In this document: positions 33,544 to 46,772 of the stretch, in pieces
Layout: each line of letters starts with the position of its first letter
Position numbering within the stretch: the first letter of the stretch is position 1
Assembly (NCBI GenBank): GCA_029717555.1
Contig: JAMDHS010000006.1
Coordinates: 124,001 to 188,000, forward strand
Direction: 5' to 3'
Length of the DNA stretch: 64,000 nt
DNA from: Peribolospora baueri
Taxonomy: Eukaryota; Basidiomycota; Peribolosporomycetes; Peribolosporales; Peribolosporaceae
Made by a program: the position numbers and the translations under genes
The notes under the pieces: model-generated
Told to the model about the DNA's origin: nothing
The model's database searches: none
The model's input: the letters and a program-made list of their open reading frames with translations, nothing else

Positions 33544-35456
33544 ATGCCTAGCATCACAATTATTTTCCGTCCGCTTACCTTGCTCCAGAGGTGGTTCATT
33601 CGCAGGACAGCATCTGGGGAAAGTCGGCAAGAGGACCGTTTCGTCAAGCCGACGATGGAGCCGAATGCGCGTCCTGCGTCTGGAACGCCAGCTACTGGTG
33701 CTCTTCGCTCTGAAGCGCGAGGCAAGACAGAGCCGAAGGAGAGCGACGCATCGGACGAAGAAGAACAGGGACCACTAGGTAAGGAAGGTAGTGGTGAGGC
33801 ATGGCACCGAACTCGAGGCCTCACACGGCTAGCCGCGCCAGTGAGAGCAGCGCTCGGTTTCTCAGCTTCCAAACCTCACAGACGGCCGACTTGGACTGAT
33901 ATTGACGCGACGACCAATGAACGACTGCGTCCAGATGCTGCAGAGCTTCGCCTACACCCATTTTCTCGTCTAGCGGCAAGATTCGGCGCTCATCTCAACA
34001 AACTAGCTTCGCTTCTGGCCAAGATGCACGCCGCCGAGCCCACAGAATGTCAGATTTGCTTTAACGAAGTGAACTTTGAGGCTGTCACCGAGAGAGACGG
34101 ACCATCTTCTTCTCCAGTCAACCCAAGTGGCGTGCATCTGCAATATTGCCGGCATGTTTTCTGCTGTGACTGTCTCAAAACATGGATCAAGGTGTGTGCC
34201 AAATTCCGTGCATGCCAGCCCAACCGGCCCGCAAGATTCCGTCGAACGAGGCGTCGTCGAGACACATGGCCTCGTCAACTTTTTTCATCATCTTCTATAC
34301 CACGCTCTTCTATACCACGCAGAACAAGCTCGATGAGGTGACGGACGCGGTTATGGAGAAGCGGTTCCCAATTCCATGTCCAGCATGCATGGCAAAAAAG
34401 GACAAGGGTTCGTCGCAAAAAAGGAAAGCGCAAGGGTTGACGATCGGTGATGTAAAGACGGTGTTAAATGATGGAGAGCTGGCATTGTATGAGGAGAAGC
34501 AGAGGTTGAACGGCATGAACAAGGTGAGAGTCAACTTGTGTGCACTGATAATTGGGTGGCTATCTGATCCCCAAACGTGCCATTTGACCTGCTCGTCAGA
34601 TGTATTGCCCCGAGCGGACTTGCTCAGCACCCATCTTTTATCATTCTAGTGATGCCAAAGTCCAATACTGTGGCGCATGTGGATGTAAGGTGTGCATCCA
34701 TTGTCGCACCCGGTGGCATACAGGTGGGAGCCATTTTCCATCCTTGCTTGGTTAGTAATGCATAAAAAGGGGTGAACGGTTGGTGCTCATCTGCAATGAG
34801 CATCTCTCTTCCATATCGCATTTCGTCTCAGAATTGACCTGTGAAGACATTGATGTGAGGCCAGGCAGCCCTATATCATGTTGCCATGGCATACACTGCT
34901 AACGAGATTCCTCCGGAATTCCCTCGACACTGCACTCAATCATACCAGTCTTTGCCTCTAGAAGATCGCTTCCCAGAGGATATCCAGGCACTTTCCCTTG
35001 CCCGTACAATGGGCTGGAAGCGCTGTCCAAGGTGTCGGGTTCGTATTGCATACTCTGTGACAAGTGCTAATTAACCCTCCGAGACGCTTCCCCCTGATGA
35101 AACCCTTGTTGTTTTGACATGGTGTGTCAGGCTATTGTGGAGAAGAGTCTCTACCAAGACTGCAACAACATGATATGCAGGGTATGAGCCAGTGTTTGTG
35201 ACCTGTGTTCTGGCGTTTATTCTTCGGTTGATTTCACATGCTGTCCACATCTCCCCTTTGGCGACCCATCAAGTGTGGCGCATATTTCTGCTATCGGTGA
35301 GCGAGAAGATGACCTGCTGCTTCTTTATCGTCCCCAACCTAGCACAGCACCCAGGATGAGCGCTAATACCCTTTTCGTGCGATGTCACATTTGGCCTCTG
35401 ACAGTTGCGGTCAGTTTATCGACCCATATTTCCACCACCCTCGCCATTATTACTAG
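33544..35456 (+). CDS. RBR-type (RING-IBR-RING) E3 ubiquitin ligase
   Basis: The first exons 33544-34191, 34323-34523 and 34600-34723 join in phase. RING1 is CQICFNEVNFEAV ... YCRHVFCCDCLKTWI ... IPCPACM. The IBR begins MYCPERTCSAPIF with YCGACGCKVCIHCRTRWH. Further exons supply YQSLPLEDRFPEDIQ and the second RING: WKRCPRCR, AIVEKSLYQDCNNMICR, CGAYFCYR and CGQFIDPYFHHPRHYY with the stop at 35454-35456. The Cys in NNMIC matches the thioester-forming Cys of RBR ligases. These enzymes take ubiquitin from E2 onto their own Cys before transfer. The join between 34723 and about 34930 is unresolved. The start may be the internal ATG at 33655 (MEPNARP). The gene appears less GC-rich than its right-hand neighbours. 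Confidence 0.82.
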
Positions 35457-35765
35457 TGCCAACTTCACTTGAACAGACTCTGCAGTGTCAGTCTCGAAAG
35501 CTCAATGTTTGTCTGGAGTCGAGGCGAAGTAGTGGTCAAGAGAGAATGTCGACAGAATGTCACTCCGAAAGCTCGCATAGAAAGGGAGAGCCAACTCTTC
35601 TGCTTGCGTGAAACGTCTCGCGATCGAATCAGTTTGGTTCGAGGCCGCAGAGGGCGAGTTGACATGGCGCCGACTATAAAGACATGACACGGCATACATG
35701 GATATCTTCCAAGCACTACCTAACGCAAACGTCTTCGAGAACATGGCATCGCTCCCGATAGGAGC
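35457..35765. other. Convergent 3' intergenic region
   Basis: About 310 bp between the RBR ligase and TSR1 stops. No gene seen. A GGTTCGAGGCC stretch near 35636 superficially resembles a tRNA B box but has no A box or cloverleaf. Confidence 0.4.
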
Positions 35766-38700
35766 CTAGATCTCCGCCGAAAGCTCCATACGATCTCCAT
35801 TGACGAGCTTGCCCTCCTCCTGGAGCCATCGGGCCTGATGCCTCGTGCCGGCCCACGTCTCGCTCCACTTGGGGTATACGCGCTTGTACAGGTTGAGGAG
35901 GATCGTGTCCATTTGTGTAATGCGACCATCCTGTACGTGTTAGGAATGAAAGCCGCCCGTTCAGCATTGGATACGACTACATTGGAGACTGATGATCTGA
36001 GAGGGACGACACTTGGTACTCACGAAGTGGGCTTTGAAGTACCCGTGCGTGCCCAGCGACTCCCGGATATGGCCCGTGCGACCGTACTTCGTGTACAGCT
36101 GAATGGGCTTGAAGTAGTTGACGTCCTCTGCAGAAAAGGCAAACGACAAATTAATAGGGACCATGCATGAACACGGAGGGAGACGGAGTAGTAAGAGTAA
36201 TTCACCGGGATTGAAGAACATGTATCGGATTGTGGCCACCTTTTTGTGAACCTTGAAGGGATGCCCGGTGAGAATGATCCTCTTCGCGTTAATCCTCGTC
36301 GGGTCCGCATCCATGAAGCTGCCCATAGCAACCAAATTTGGCGCTTGCGCGTCCTCTGTCTCGCGAAGAAGCAAGCAAGGCGCCTTCCCGAATGTGATGG
36401 GCCCAAAGATGGTCGCCACGGAAGTCGTTCCATGTCGGAGGAAACGCTCGAATTTGTGCACGTTGTTGACCCCTTTTGCGCCACCACGGTCGTGTTGCGA
36501 GAAGATGGGGTTCACTCGCAACCGGCGCGGGCCGAGACAGAGTACCAAGTCATCCTGTGAAAGACAGAAGGTGTGAGATGGGACCGCGTTGAGGGCACGA
36601 AACGCATATCAACTTGGTCGCGCTTGCCAAGGGCTCACCTTAGACTTCACCGTTCCGTCGTACTCAGTGTTCCTCCCGACCGTAAAGTTGAGCACGGACT
36701 TCTTGTGTTCATGTTGCAGTAGGCCGAACACGACGAAAGGAAGATCCGGACTGTATTCCTCAGCTGCCTCCCTCGGCACGTCCCTGATATAGAGAACGAC
36801 CTTGGTTCCAGGTTGGATACCAACGGTGAGCGCATGTCCCTCGACGCGGCGGCGGGCGCGACTGTAGTCCTCGAACTGGAAGATACGGGAGTAGTCGATG
36901 GGCAAGTCCTCGTACGGGTCCCAGGGAGAGGTTCGGAAAGATTTAAGGCCACGGTACCGCTGGAAACGCGTGAGGGCGGGGATTTCCATCGGCGTGGTGA
37001 CCTCGTCGGGGAACTCGGCGTCTTCGGCGTCCTCTTTTCGTCGTTTTTCGAGGTAGGCTTTGTACCTGATATCCGTTCGACGACGTGCAGTAAGGATAAG
37101 GAAATCCAGTCGTTTCCCCCAAAAAAGGAAGAAAGTGGACGCCAGACTTACTGTTGCTCCTCCTCTTCAGGATCCAGATCCATAAACTCCTCCGTCTTCC
37201 GTCCACTTATCTCAATCTCCTCCATCTCCTCCTCTTCTTCCCCATCCTCGGCAGACAAGCCTGCATCGCTCTGCTGGTCCGCGGCCCCATCGTCTTGCAT
37301 CTCGCCCTCATCACTTTCGCTCTCGTCCTCGCTACCTTCGTCCTCGTTGTCTGACTCGTCCAAAATCCATCTTGCCTGGTACGCGCTCGTACCCTTGGGT
37401 ACGCGTTTGACAATCCGTGGGGTGGTTCCAAACTTGGCATCGGGTAAAGCGGCCGACTGGTCCATCGCACCGCCTGTGCCAGCCATCTCTTCCTCGGTTG
37501 GCCATGTCTGCTCGTTTGCGAGCGGGTCCGGGTCGTTCTGTGAAACGAGATCGTCCGCTTCCTCTTCGTTACGGTCTTCCAAGACGACCACTTCAGGCTC
37601 CACCTCCATGCCGGTGTCTCCTGCTGCCTTGAGTTTTCGCCTATCCATCGTTGGGTAGGACGTGACCTGCGCCGTAATAACAACGTCGATCAGTATTCAT
37701 CCAGAACTCCGCCCGCCGGATGTGAGTAAGACAAAGTAAGGGAGCGTACCTTCTCCAAAGCGAAGTCGCCAAAGTTCTGGAGGTGTACTAGCCGACTCGC
37801 CGACATCGGAGCTCCCCTAACTGTTCCCATCACCTTGAGCACTCCTTTGTCTTGGGTGCCCTCGCTCTCCTGCCAATCCACTTCCTCCGCGAGTACCCAA
37901 GAGCGAGTAGCGCGCCAAGCGAGATGTCGTGGCACGCTCGTACATAGCGACCGCAAGACGTTGGATGCCTCGGCTGACTGGTCCATGGAATGCACCTTTT
38001 CTTGGTCGGGGAGGAAGTAACGGATGAAAGAAAGCAAAGACTTCTTTACGTCTGGTCTTCGCTTGGCTTCTGTTGAGACCAAGGTCTATGAAGCAGTAGG
38101 ATGTAGAAACGGCATCAGCACACAAATGGTGTTAGCATGAGGTATGGAAGCAGAAATCTTTCTCACCTGCACAACCGTCACAGCGCTAGGAACGCCTTGA
38201 GCCTGCAAGCACCGGAGTGCGGTATCACCCCATTCATCCACTTCTTTGTCATCTGAGAGGACAAATATCACATAGTCGGCAACCTTACAGGCATCGAGGG
38301 CGGCATACAGCTGGCGGTAGGGGAGCATGATGAATTGTAGACGTTGCTTGAAACGCTCGGCGCTGGAGAGCACGGGGAACGGAGGAGGTCAAGTAGATAT
38401 GCCATGCTTTAGGATGGAGAACAGAAAAGAAGTTTGAAAGCCCATTCCTGACATTTCAGAACGGGAACTCACTCAAGCGTGAACAGCCCATAATCCGCCC
38501 GCGGTCCTTCCGCGTCGATAGATTCCGCGAGCGCCCGCACCGTCTCCCTCGCGCTCACGTCCGGACAAAGGGGAACAACAGCGACGATACGCGGTGCACC
38601 GGACTTTCCGCCAAAGACGCGCGTCGTCTGCAGGAGCTCTTCCCTCTTCTTCTTCTGAGCCAACTTGGCCGCATTTCGTCTGTCCGTGCGGGTGGAGGTG

Positions 38701-39004
38701 GAGCTGGGCTTCGTGGAGACTTTGACGGATTGTATGCGACCTTGAAGCATTTGATGATAATCAAGCAGCAAAAGTTAGCGCAAGAGACCATCTCCGAGAG
38801 GGCCAACGCTCCGAATCATCTGACTTGGACGAACCTTTGGCGGCATCCTTGAGAGAACCCTTGGACGAGTGCTTGGACTTGAAGGGCTTGTTTTGCTGGA
38901 GATGGAAGCAAGACGTGAGCTACTAGCTCAGAAGGAGCTGGCGACGAAGCACTCCCTTCGCCTCTCACCTGTTTCAGCGTCGACCGGTGATGATGACCGA
39001 CCAT
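35766..39004 (-). CDS. TSR1: 40S ribosome-assembly factor Tsr1
   Basis: Ten exons (38969-39004, 38835-38895, 38473-38740, 38167-38362, 37750-38085, 37152-37666, 36639-37065, 36206-36554, 36024-36127, 35766-35930) give 818 residues with every phase closing. The start MVGHHHRSTLKQ and NKPFKSKHSSKG are the conserved Tsr1 N-terminus. A GTPase-like but degenerate domain follows (ADYVIFVLSDDKEVDEWGD), then the AARP2CN region and a long acidic stretch. The C-terminal domain carries LPIDYSRIFQFEDY, FGPITFGKAPCLL, YMFFNPEDVNYFKP and GRTGHIRESLGTHG. Tsr1 binds pre-40S particles and blocks premature initiation-factor binding. It is divergent from RPF2 with only 197 bp between starts. Confidence 0.95.
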
Positions 39005-39201
39005 CTTGTGGTCCGTCTGCGCACTTGTCTCGTCTGGCCGTTCGCTGCAGGAAAGGTGCTCGCTTTCAAACGTCTTCCCAAAGTACTGCGGCTCAAACAT
39101 GCTGCGGCAGCCGCTTGGCCTCTAAAAATTTGGACTTCGCTCGTCGATCAGTAAAAGAAAAGAGGTCGCTAGACATCATCGACGTCCATCTTCATCCCAA
39201 A
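39005..39201. promoter_or_regulatory. Bidirectional promoter TSR1/RPF2
   Basis: 197 bp between the two ATGs must serve both ribosome-biogenesis genes. It contains a short A-rich stretch near 39153-39165. No TATA box is evident. Co-regulation is inferred from the geometry and shared pathway. Confidence 0.55.
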
Positions 39202-40615
39202 ATGCTCGTCAGCGCAATGTGAGTAGAGTGGAAACGGGTGGGTTTGCTGCGTTGGTCCTGCTTATATTCCGGCGTTCTTTGTCTTTTCACAGCCGCAAAC
39301 CAAGGGACGCACGGTCAAAACGGGCCTTGCAGGAGCGCGAGTCCAAGGTCGTCGAGAATGCGAAGACGGCCATCTTCGTGCGAGGCAACCAGACCAGCCA
39401 AAAAGTCAACGTGGCTCTCCATGAATTGGTGTGTAGAATGGTTTCCGTGGCGTTGTCCAGACTGAAGAGGCAGCAGACAAGGCTGAACCGGTCTGGCCTC
39501 TCCATCACAGCTCAGCTTGAAGAAACCCGATGCCGTGTCGTTCTCGAAGAAGAACGAGGTGTACCCTTTCGAAGACATCTCCTCTCTTGAGTTCTGGTCT
39601 AGGAAGAACGATGCTTCGCTTTTCCTCATTGGACATCACCAGAAGAAGAGGCCAGATAACCTCGTGTTCGTGCGAATGTTCAATTATGAGGTGCTCGATA
39701 TGATTGAGGTGGGCATAGAGGAAGCGGTCAGCATGGCAGATCTGAAGGTGCGTCATGGTTCGCTCCAACATATAGTCGATATGTGGCTGAGGTGCTCTTT
39801 CTGACATTGCGGTCGTCTCCTTGTAATCTGCACAGACGCCCAAAGCGGCAGCGGGCATGCGACCGGCCTTCTACTTCTCAGGCGACCTCTTCGAGACGCA
39901 CCCCGTCTACTCCCAGTTCAAGTCGACCCTGCTCGACTTCTACCGAGGCGAGGAGATCTCTTCCCTCTCTCTATCCGGACTCGAACACGTCATCTCTGTC
40001 TCCCACTCTCTGCCCCCCTCCACATCCCCCTCCGACCCAACGGCCTCACAGCCTCTCGGCTCGCTCGCGAACCCCACCTCTTCCATCGCCGCCGCTTCCG
40101 ACCCGACGCTAGCAGCGACGATCCACTTCCGTGTCTACACCGTCCAGCTGCGCCCTTCGGGCCAACGCAATCCGCGCGTGGAGCTCACGCTCATGGGCCC
40201 GAGCTTCGACTTCCGACTCCGCCGCCACCGCGCCGCTGCGCCGGAGATGCTCAAGTCGGCGATGAAGAGGCCGAAGGAGCTACAGAGCGGGCAGGGCAAG
40301 GGGAAGAAGAAGAACATCGACACGAACGAGATGGGCGATCAGGTCGGACAGGTCCACTTGGGCAGGCAAGACTTGAGCCAGTTACAGACGAGGAAGATGA
40401 AGGGGTTGAAGAGGGGCGCTGGGCTCGATGATGATGATGAGGAGGAGGAGGAGGATGCAGGGGAGGAGGAGATGGGGAGTGGGGAAGAGGATGAGGAGGA
40501 GTTTGCAGAGACGGCGGGGGAGGATTTCTCAGATGAAGAGGCTGAAGCAGAGGAAGAGGAGGAGGAAGAGCAGACAAGACCGTCGTCCAAGCCGAACAAG
40601 CGACGCAAAAAGTAA
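39202..40615 (+). CDS. RPF2: Ribosome production factor 2 (Brix domain)
   Basis: Four exons (39202-39218, 39293-39428, 39511-39747, 39836-40615), 389 residues. The first exon is 17 nt and encodes only MLVSA plus two bases. The Brix domain shows IRKPRDARSKRALQERE, VENAKTAIFVRGNQTSQ, SKKNEVYPFED, SLFLIGHHQKKRP and NLVFVRMFNYEVLDMIE, all typical of Rpf2. The C-terminus adds a Lys-rich segment and then a Glu/Asp-rich tail (about residues 325-380) ending KPNKRRKK. This makes it somewhat longer than the yeast protein. With Rrs1 it loads 5S rRNA, Rpl5 and Rpl11 into the pre-60S particle. Confidence 0.95.
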
Positions 40616-40973
40616 ATATCGTCCTGTCTTCCCCTCCCTTTGGACTGTCTGCTCTATACGATTGGGCAGCACCGCCATCTGGCGCGTCTTTTATGTCGCC
40701 GTGGACATGATTCCAGTAGGCGTACATCGGAGAATAACACTTTGTTTGTCGTCTGGGCACGAGTCTAACCGTACAAAACGACACGACGATCGGCCAGCCG
40801 CTTCCATAACGCGACAACGAGAGAGAGACGAGACACGGTTCCGAGAGAGCGAGAAAGCCAGTAGGCGAGCGACAGGCTCACTCTTGCCGAGTTTTATGCT
40901 CAGCCGCAGCCGCATGGAGATGACGTTGGGCCTGACTGAGTGGGACTGGACCCCAGCCCTCCACGGCGGGCCT
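40616..40973. other. Convergent 3' intergenic region
   Basis: About 360 bp between RPF2 and glutathione reductase stops. No feature seen. Confidence 0.35.
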
Positions 40974-42800
<1,827 letters not shown>

Positions 42801-42965
42801 CTATCCACACATTGCGCTGTGTCCGCCATTTAGCGTTGGGAGACGTGGACGCCGAGCGATTCGGAGCGTTCGGAGCGTCGATCGCCCATCAGCGTTTTTA
42901 ACGAGAGTAGCCACAATCCTCACGTTTTGCAAACGATTGGAAGCAGAGGCGACGGAGGTCAATAC

Positions 42966-43178
42966 TTTGTCGCTGTTAGCCAACTTCGAATTGAAAGTTG
43001 ACGGAGAAGCGGAAGGGCGTAGAGTGGAGATGTTGGCAGCGACGAAAGCAGCTGGGCGGCGAGGCAGAGAGGTGGACGCGGAGCTGGGCGTGTACCTCGA
43101 GAGCGAGGAAGGCCTGGTAGCGAGCGAGGCCGCGGTTCGGAGCGCCAGGATCGCGGGAATGGTGGCGGAGAGAGGCAA
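42966..43178 (-). CDS. Candidate mitochondrial leader exon of glutathione reductase
   Basis: An open frame starting ATG at 43178 (MPLSATIPAILALRTAASLA, then Ser/Arg-rich with no acidic residues for about 65 codons). It has mitochondrial-targeting composition. A donor at 42965 (AAA|GTATTG, phase 0) and an acceptor at 42750 (CTCCAG|CTCACTCG) would fuse it in frame to [12 protein letters not shown], the segment before the cytosolic ATG. Alternative starts giving cytosolic and mitochondrial glutathione reductase are known in yeast. Here it is inference from frame and composition. Confidence 0.4.
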
Positions 43179-43688
43179 ATGTGAAGAAGGGTGGTGAAGA
43201 TGAAGGAGCTATAAGGGTGCGGCCGGAAGTTGGTCCGGCCGACGCTCGTCGTCTTCGCGCCATGTTCTCGATCACGACGTATGTCCGAGATGCCCGAGAC
43301 GGACTGCCGCAGCCGATCGCCTTCGCTTACCGCCGGCCTGCACCAGACTCGGCAAGAAATAGACGACGTCGACGATTGCCAGACATGGGCATGCTCTACA
43401 TACTTATATGCACACCACATACATACATGCACATTTCTTCCGACAATCAACTTGCGCCCATCAGAGCCTCTCTGTCTCAGAAATGCCCCACAAATTTGGC
43501 AACGAGCCGAGCCGAGACGAGATGAGGAGAGCAAAGGCGATCTCGCACGTGACGACCGGTGAGCGAGACGAGATGGGACTCTCTGATCAAAAAAGATCAA
43601 GGAGCCATTCAACGAGCGAAGCGCACGCATAGACGGCCAAGGTCCAGCTAGTCCGATAACGGGTCAACGCAACAGCCTAGCTGGGGCC
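43179..43688. promoter_or_regulatory. Divergent upstream region GLR1/ferroportin
   Basis: About 510 bp upstream of the ferroportin ATG and of the possible GLR1 leader. TACATACTTATATGCACACC near 43400 is weakly TATA-like. No other element is claimed. Confidence 0.35.
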
Positions 43689-46323
43689 ATGTCGGACTCG
43701 GAGCACGATGTGGAGCTCGAGCTGCGCGTCTTGCCACGCACCGACGCCAGCGCCGCACCAGAAGGAGAGGCCCCCGCTCCGCCCACCGAGCTGTCCGCCA
43801 CAAGTCGCGCCTCGACGCTGGCGACGGAGAAGGCGGACGGCCGAGGCGAGGGGCGGATATCGTTCTCTGCTTCCATCGGACAAAGTGCGCAGGCCGGTGA
43901 CAGGGCAGGGGAGGGCGGATTGGGAGGGGCGGAGAGAGGCGGCGAGGACGCCGGTGCAGAGGAACGGCAAGCGTCGGGAAAGGACGACGACGACGACCTG
44001 GACTGGCGAGGCGTCGTCTTGCTCGCCGCTCAGCATTGCTCAAGGTGAGCGAGGGAAGTGGTCCAAAACTGGTTTTACCCAACGGGAATCACCGCATTGC
44101 TCACCTCGGCGTCGCACTGCCTCCTTGCTTTTCGCCGGCCCTTCAGTGCTTTTGGCGACCGTCTGGCAGAGTTTGCCTTCCCTCTCTACCTGTGAACCTC
44201 TATTCCGCTTCTCCTCGGCTTCACATATCTCCACGCTCTTGCTCCAGTTCCGGACTCACGTTGGCCATCTCCCTTCTTTTGAAACTCTTGTCATGTCTCT
44301 TCTTCCCTTCTCGACCACCCATAGCATCGAACTATTCACCGACACCCTCCTCCCGGCTTCCATATACGGCTTTGTCACTACTGCCTTTGGCATCCTTTTC
44401 TCCGGCGCCGTCGGCTCTGTCATCGACCGCCACAGCCGTCTGCGGGCCGTGAGGACTTTCATTGTCCTGCAAAAGCTCTCCGCCTCTATCGTCTACGCCC
44501 TCTTCTTGGTCCTTTTCTTGAGATTCCGAGAACCGGCTGGTCACTCAAACGGGCGCACAGAGGTTTGGCTTCTGTTTGCCGCCGTTACCGCAGGGGGAAG
44601 TGCGCTCAAGTTGGCGACGGTGGGGATGAACGTGTGCATCGAGAGGGACTGGGTCACTTGCATCGCCGGGGTGCAGGGTCGGCGGCTCACCAAGCTCAAT
44701 GCGATCATGTGGGCAGCCTTTTTTTATCCCGTCTCTTCACATATTCTGTATCGAGCTGAAACTCTTTAATACCTTTTCTCATTCTTCTCCGCATCCAAAG
44801 GCGCCGCGTAGACCTCCTGTGCAAGCTCCTCTCCCCGCTCTTCGTCTCTCTCCTCACCACGGCCGCCTCCTACCCCTTCTCGGTTGTCTTCCTACTTTGC
44901 CTTGGCGCCGGCACTGCCGCTTTCGAGTTTCTCTTTATACAGATCGTCTATCAACGCTTCCCCGCTCTAGCGTTGCCAAGGTCGACGGAGCAAGACGAAG
45001 CAAGCGAATCTGTCGATGGTGTGGAGGGAGAGATAGTCTCCCAGGCGGTCAGGACAGACGAGGTAGTAAATGGTCGCCAAAACGGTCTCCACGTGAAACC
45101 CTTTGTGAAGGCAGTAAAACGGTCGCTCCTCCAACAGGCCAAAGACTGGTACAACTTCTCTCTCTACCCCGTCTTCTGGAGTGAGTCAGCCTCTTGTCCA
45201 CCGGCCATCTTAGACCTTTCCTCTTGCAGCTCTCTCTGATCGCTCTTGCTGTCCTATTCATCTTGCTTAAATGCCTCTTGCCCTTCCAACCAGGCTCCAT
45301 TTCCATTTCTCTTCTCTACCTCTCTGTCCTCTCCTTCGATACCACCTTCCTTAGCTACCTCAAGAGCTCGACGGACTACAGCGACCCGTTCATCGCGGGC
45401 ATGAGAGGTATCTGCGTCGTTACTGGACTTCTGGGAACGTTCTTGATGCCCTTGTTGGAAAGGCAGATTGGGTGAGGAGACGCCCTTTCTGGCGTCGTAG
45501 ATCCAAGTCGGAGTAGTCTTTGGCTGACGTGGCGCATCTCTTTCTCCGACGTTGCAAAGCCTGGTTCGCGCAGGTACATGGAGCATTTCGTGAGTGCTTC
45601 CACGGGTCGCCCGTGCTCTACCCTCGTCTTTCCTGCACGATGTTTACCCGACGCGCTCGTCACATCGCTCCCACAGGTCAGAGCTCCTCTCCCTCGTCCC
45701 CGTCCTGTCGAGCTTCTATATAGGCGCCAACACCCGGCATCGGGCCCCTTGGAATTCCGCCTTGCTTTTCTCCGGTGAGTCGGTTGGTCGTACCAGCGGG
45801 AGATGCACCGAAGCGGTCTTTTTTCTTCTCAGGGCCCAAACCTCTTCTCACCTTCTTCTTTTCACGACGGCATCCTTCGGATCACCCTCTCGAACAGGTC
45901 TCGCAGCCTCCCGCATAGGCCTGTGGTCATTCGACCTCGTTCAACTCACCGAGCTTCAAACCGCCCTCGCCGCCCACCCGCGCAGGAACGCCTTGACAGG
46001 CCTTCAGTTCAGCCTTCAGAATGTTTTCGACCTCGCGCATTATGCTCTGACTATGGGATGGAACAAGCCGGACGAGTTCCGCTATGCCGCTGCGGTGCGT
46101 AAGGCTGGGCTGATCAGAGTCGTGCAAACACAGAACGAGCGTCCGCGGAGTACGAAGCGAGCGATTCGGTCTCGTCCTGACGCTCCGTTTTTTTTTTGAT
46201 GCCTTCTTCCAGGTCTCTTTCGCCTCTGTCTTCCTCGCCACTCTCGTCTACGTCTTCGGCTACGCCCGCCGTCTGCGTGGGCACGTCTTTCACGTACCTC
46301 TGCTGTCCAAGAAGGCTGATTAA
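43689..46323 (+). CDS. Ferroportin-type iron exporter (SLC40)
   Basis: Nine exons (43689-44044, 44147-44191, 44325-44708, 44801-45180, 45294-45471, 45560-45589, 45677-45774, 45898-46094, 46213-46323) total 592 residues with all phases closing. A long hydrophilic N-terminus ends in an Asp run (KDDDDDLDW) and leads into AFGDRLAEFAFPLYL. Family blocks follow: TAFGILFSGAVGSVIDR, MRRVDLLCKLLSP, YPVFWSSISISLLYLSVLSFD, LVRAGTWSI and IGLWSFDLVQLTELQ. These match ferroportin across roughly 10-12 membrane helices. It would move Fe2+ out of the cytosol, across either the plasma or vacuolar membrane. Exon 6 is 30 nt. The acceptor at 45293 was chosen over one at 45230 because only it keeps frame and matches the family. 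Confidence 0.88.
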
Positions 46324-46772
46324 CGAGCCCGGCCTTGACTTTCTTCTGGAGCCGTTCGTCTCTTCGCCGCTTCGTTCCTCGGTCCAGGTCCGATTTGATG
46401 TACGCGTCTCTCGGTGGAATCGCAACTCGCAACTTGCTTTCGACGACTCGCTTTAGCGTGAATGATGTCCGGCTGTCTAGAAATCGAGCATGGCTTCCCG
46501 CAGTCGAGGTGCAAGAGGAGTTTCCAGAAGAAACGACGGACGAGTGACTGATTGTAAGGCAGGTCGAGAAAATGTCGACGTTGGTGGCGCTGGCGGGCAA
46601 GAAATTAGGCACAGGGGAGCGATTTATGGGTTGTCTTGGTACAATGGGTGTGAGTAAGGTACAGTACCAATGAATCGAGAGACGAGGCAAGCTAGGGCGT
46701 ACAACGAGAACAGTGAATAAGAGAAGGAAGACCACGTCACAATCACGCATCCGCCGTCCGTCATCGAAAGCG
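46324..46772. other. Convergent 3' intergenic region
   Basis: About 450 bp between the ferroportin and ATG15 stops. ORFs on both strands are judged spurious. Confidence 0.35.

Noticed and set aside
35636-35650. GGTTCGAGGCC resembling a tRNA B box
   Set aside because: No A box at the right distance and no acceptor-stem pairing could be found.
45181-45293. Splice acceptor at 45230 for ferroportin exon 5
   Set aside because: It breaks the frame. The acceptor at 45293 keeps phase and restores the family motif, so the in-between hydrophobic ORF is intronic.
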